6,425 nucleotides of DNA from Candidatus Brocadiaceae bacterium (GTDB lineage: Bacteria > Planctomycetota > MHYJ01 > JACQXL01 > CAKKQI01). The notes below the pieces were generated by a model that ran no database searches, was not told the origin of the DNA, and saw nothing but the letters and a program-made list of their open reading frames with translations. Positions 5,495 to 6,425 of this stretch are shown one piece after another (position 1 is the stretch's first letter; the number at the start of each line of letters is the position of its first letter). Position numbers and translations under genes: made by a program. Where the stretch lies: NCBI GenBank assembly GCA_919901895.1, contig CAKKQI010000332.1, positions 1 through 6,425 on the forward strand. The letters run 5' to 3'.

Positions 5495-5522
5495 TTGCCC
5501 CGTTAGAGATTTGTTGTATAAT
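5495..5522 (+). promoter_or_regulatory. Sigma70-type promoter of the TPR-SPOR gene
   Basis: TTGCCC at 5495-5500 and a consensus TATAAT at 5517-5522, spacer 16. It diverges from the radical SAM promoter. The expected start near 5529 gives a leader of about 90 bases that is largely occupied by the palindromic repeat at 5542-5596. Confidence 0.55.
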
Positions 5523-5541
5523 ATGACACTGGGAGTGAGTC

Positions 5542-5596
5542 TCCCGATATAATATCGGGGGGATATCCGCCAGAGGACGGATCCGCCTCAGGCGGA
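5542..5596. repeat. Palindromic repeat in the leader of the TPR-SPOR gene
   Basis: First hairpin: CCCGATAT (5543-5550) and ATATCGGG (5552-5559), with T at 5542 and G at 5560 flanking the stem; it is the third copy of the CCCCGAT/ATCGGGG family. Second: TCCGCCT (5582-5588) and AGGCGGA (5590-5596) form an odd-length perfect palindrome centred on C. Between them ATCCG and CGGAT (5565-5582) can also pair. No T-run follows, so termination is unlikely. Confidence 0.75.
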
Positions 5597-5622
5597 AACT
5601 CCGCGAATCTATATAAATAATT

Positions 5623-6425
5623 ATGTCACGTCTTATTTTTTTTATATTTTTCCTGATTTTATCCACGCTGGCGAGCGGACCGACCGGCTGCGGCGGGATC
5701 CCGGCTAAAAACGGAACTCCCCAGCCGGATGATAAAAATTTCCAGATGGCGGAACAGTCTTTTTTACAGGGAGATTACGTTTCGGCTTCAAACTTCTATC
5801 AAATTTTCATCAAAAATAATCCCCGTTCGGCTTATTTACCGGAATCTGTTTACCGGACCGGTCTCTGCCAGATATCGTTAGGCGAATATGATCAAGCCAT
5901 TGCGACTTTTCAGGAAGTTCTCGGCAAAGCCAGGTCGGAAGAACTTCGCACTCAGGTTCTGGCCGGGCTGGGCCAGACATATATGTTTAAAGGCGCTTAC
6001 GAAAAATCAGCCCTCTATTACCAGAAGGCGCTGAGAGGCAACACCGGCACCATTTCTTTACCGGAAATTTATTTCAATCTCGGCACCGCCCTGATGCGCA
6101 GCGGTGAATGGCAGAAGGGAAATGAATATTTCCGCCGGTTATTAAAATTAACTTCCGAAGGTCCGCTGGCCGAATCAGCCCAAGAACGGTTATTGCTTCC
6201 TAAAAATATCTTTACGGTCCAGATTGCCAAATACCGCGATGAAAAAAATGCGCAGAAACATCTGGCTGAATTAAATGAACAAAAAGATATTAATGCTTCT
6301 ATCAAGATAATGCTGATTAACGGCGAAACGTTTTATTTTATCTGGGCCGGCAGTTTTTCCAACTGGGATACGGCCAAACAACGCGCCGAAGAACTGCGCG
6401 AAAAAGGGATTGAAGCCATGATCGT
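5623..6425 (+). CDS. TPR-repeat lipoprotein with SPOR domain, cut by the right window edge
   Basis: 267 codons are visible, open to the edge. The N-terminus SRLIFFIFFLILSTLASG is a signal peptide ending PTGC, with Cys23 as the likely lipid-anchor site. Four TPR-like units follow at about 40-68, 77-104, 112-140 and 149-176 (for example LGEYDQAIATFQEVL and KGAYEKSALYYQKAL). A SPOR domain starts at about 197 (FTVQIAKYRDEKNAQKHL) and continues through FYFIWAGSFSNWDTAKQRAEEL. SPOR domains bind denuded peptidoglycan at division sites, so a cell-wall or division-related scaffold, anchored in a membrane facing the periplasm, is the likely role. An in-frame TAA at 5614 makes ATG 5623 the first possible ATG start. 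No Shine-Dalgarno is visible before it. Only the last part of the SPOR domain seems to be missing. Confidence 0.85.
   Translation, partial: MSRLIFFIFFLILSTLASGPTGCGGIPAKNGTPQPDDKNFQMAEQSFLQGDYVSASNFYQIFIKNNPRSAYLPESVYRTGLCQISLGEYDQAIATFQEVLGKARSEELRTQVLAGLGQTYMFKGAYEKSALYYQKALRGNTGTISLPEIYFNLGTALMRSGEWQKGNEYFRRLLKLTSEGPLAESAQERLLLPKNIFTVQIAKYRDEKNAQKHLAELNEQKDINASIKIMLINGETFYFIWAGSFSNWDTAKQRAEELREKGIEAMI

Noticed and set aside
1..6425. CRISPR arrays, tRNA or rRNA genes, transposases and phage genes
   Set aside because: No regularly spaced direct repeats, no cloverleaf-type or rRNA-like sequence, and no transposase, integrase or structural phage protein was recognised on either strand.

Overview
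The window looks like a piece of a Gram-negative-type bacterial chromosome from a poorly characterised, probably uncultivated lineage. The envelope type follows from two likely lipoproteins and a SPOR (peptidoglycan-binding) domain. The lineage guess rests only on the density of GC-rich palindromic repeats scattered between and inside genes of moderate GC, and no phylum can be assigned from the sequence alone.

Layout. Positions 1-727 hold three genes read leftward. A two-gene cassette encodes a DUF4258 protein (413-727) followed by a YgiT-type zinc-finger protein (149-409), which is a likely toxin-antitoxin pair. Downstream of it is the start of an exported protein that leaves the window at its left edge (1-92). 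Positions 728-1438 contain no convincing gene. They hold a cluster of GC-rich palindromes (about 780-1010), a long hairpin (1090-1130), an AT-rich stretch with an extended -10 promoter (1287-1314), and a transcript leader carrying another hairpin (1347-1404). This leads into a large gene (1439-4345) for a probable lipoprotein with Ig-like, SH3 and C-terminal caspase-type protease domains and an intact His/Cys dyad. It converges on a leftward gene (4379-5401) for a PflX/COG1313-type radical SAM protein. The 5402-5622 gap carries two divergent promoters and a palindromic repeat. From 5623 a TPR-plus-SPOR lipoprotein gene runs off the right edge.

The most striking feature is the behaviour of the palindromic repeats. 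A two-hairpin unit lies exactly in frame inside the radical SAM gene and adds about 17 residues just before its iron-sulfur cysteine motif. A second repeat type lies in frame just after the hydrophobic signal core of the exported protein at the left edge, and a 24-base identical copy stands alone at 1094-1117. A third short sequence (TTAGGCTATGATTAG) supplies the upstream start codon at the beginning of two unrelated genes. This resembles the protein-coding palindromic elements known from Rickettsia (RPEs), but with several families at work.

The genes do not form one pathway. The caspase lipoprotein and the TPR-SPOR lipoprotein both point to the cell envelope, the radical SAM protein is a stand-alone transcription unit, and the DUF4258/YgiT pair is an accessory module.
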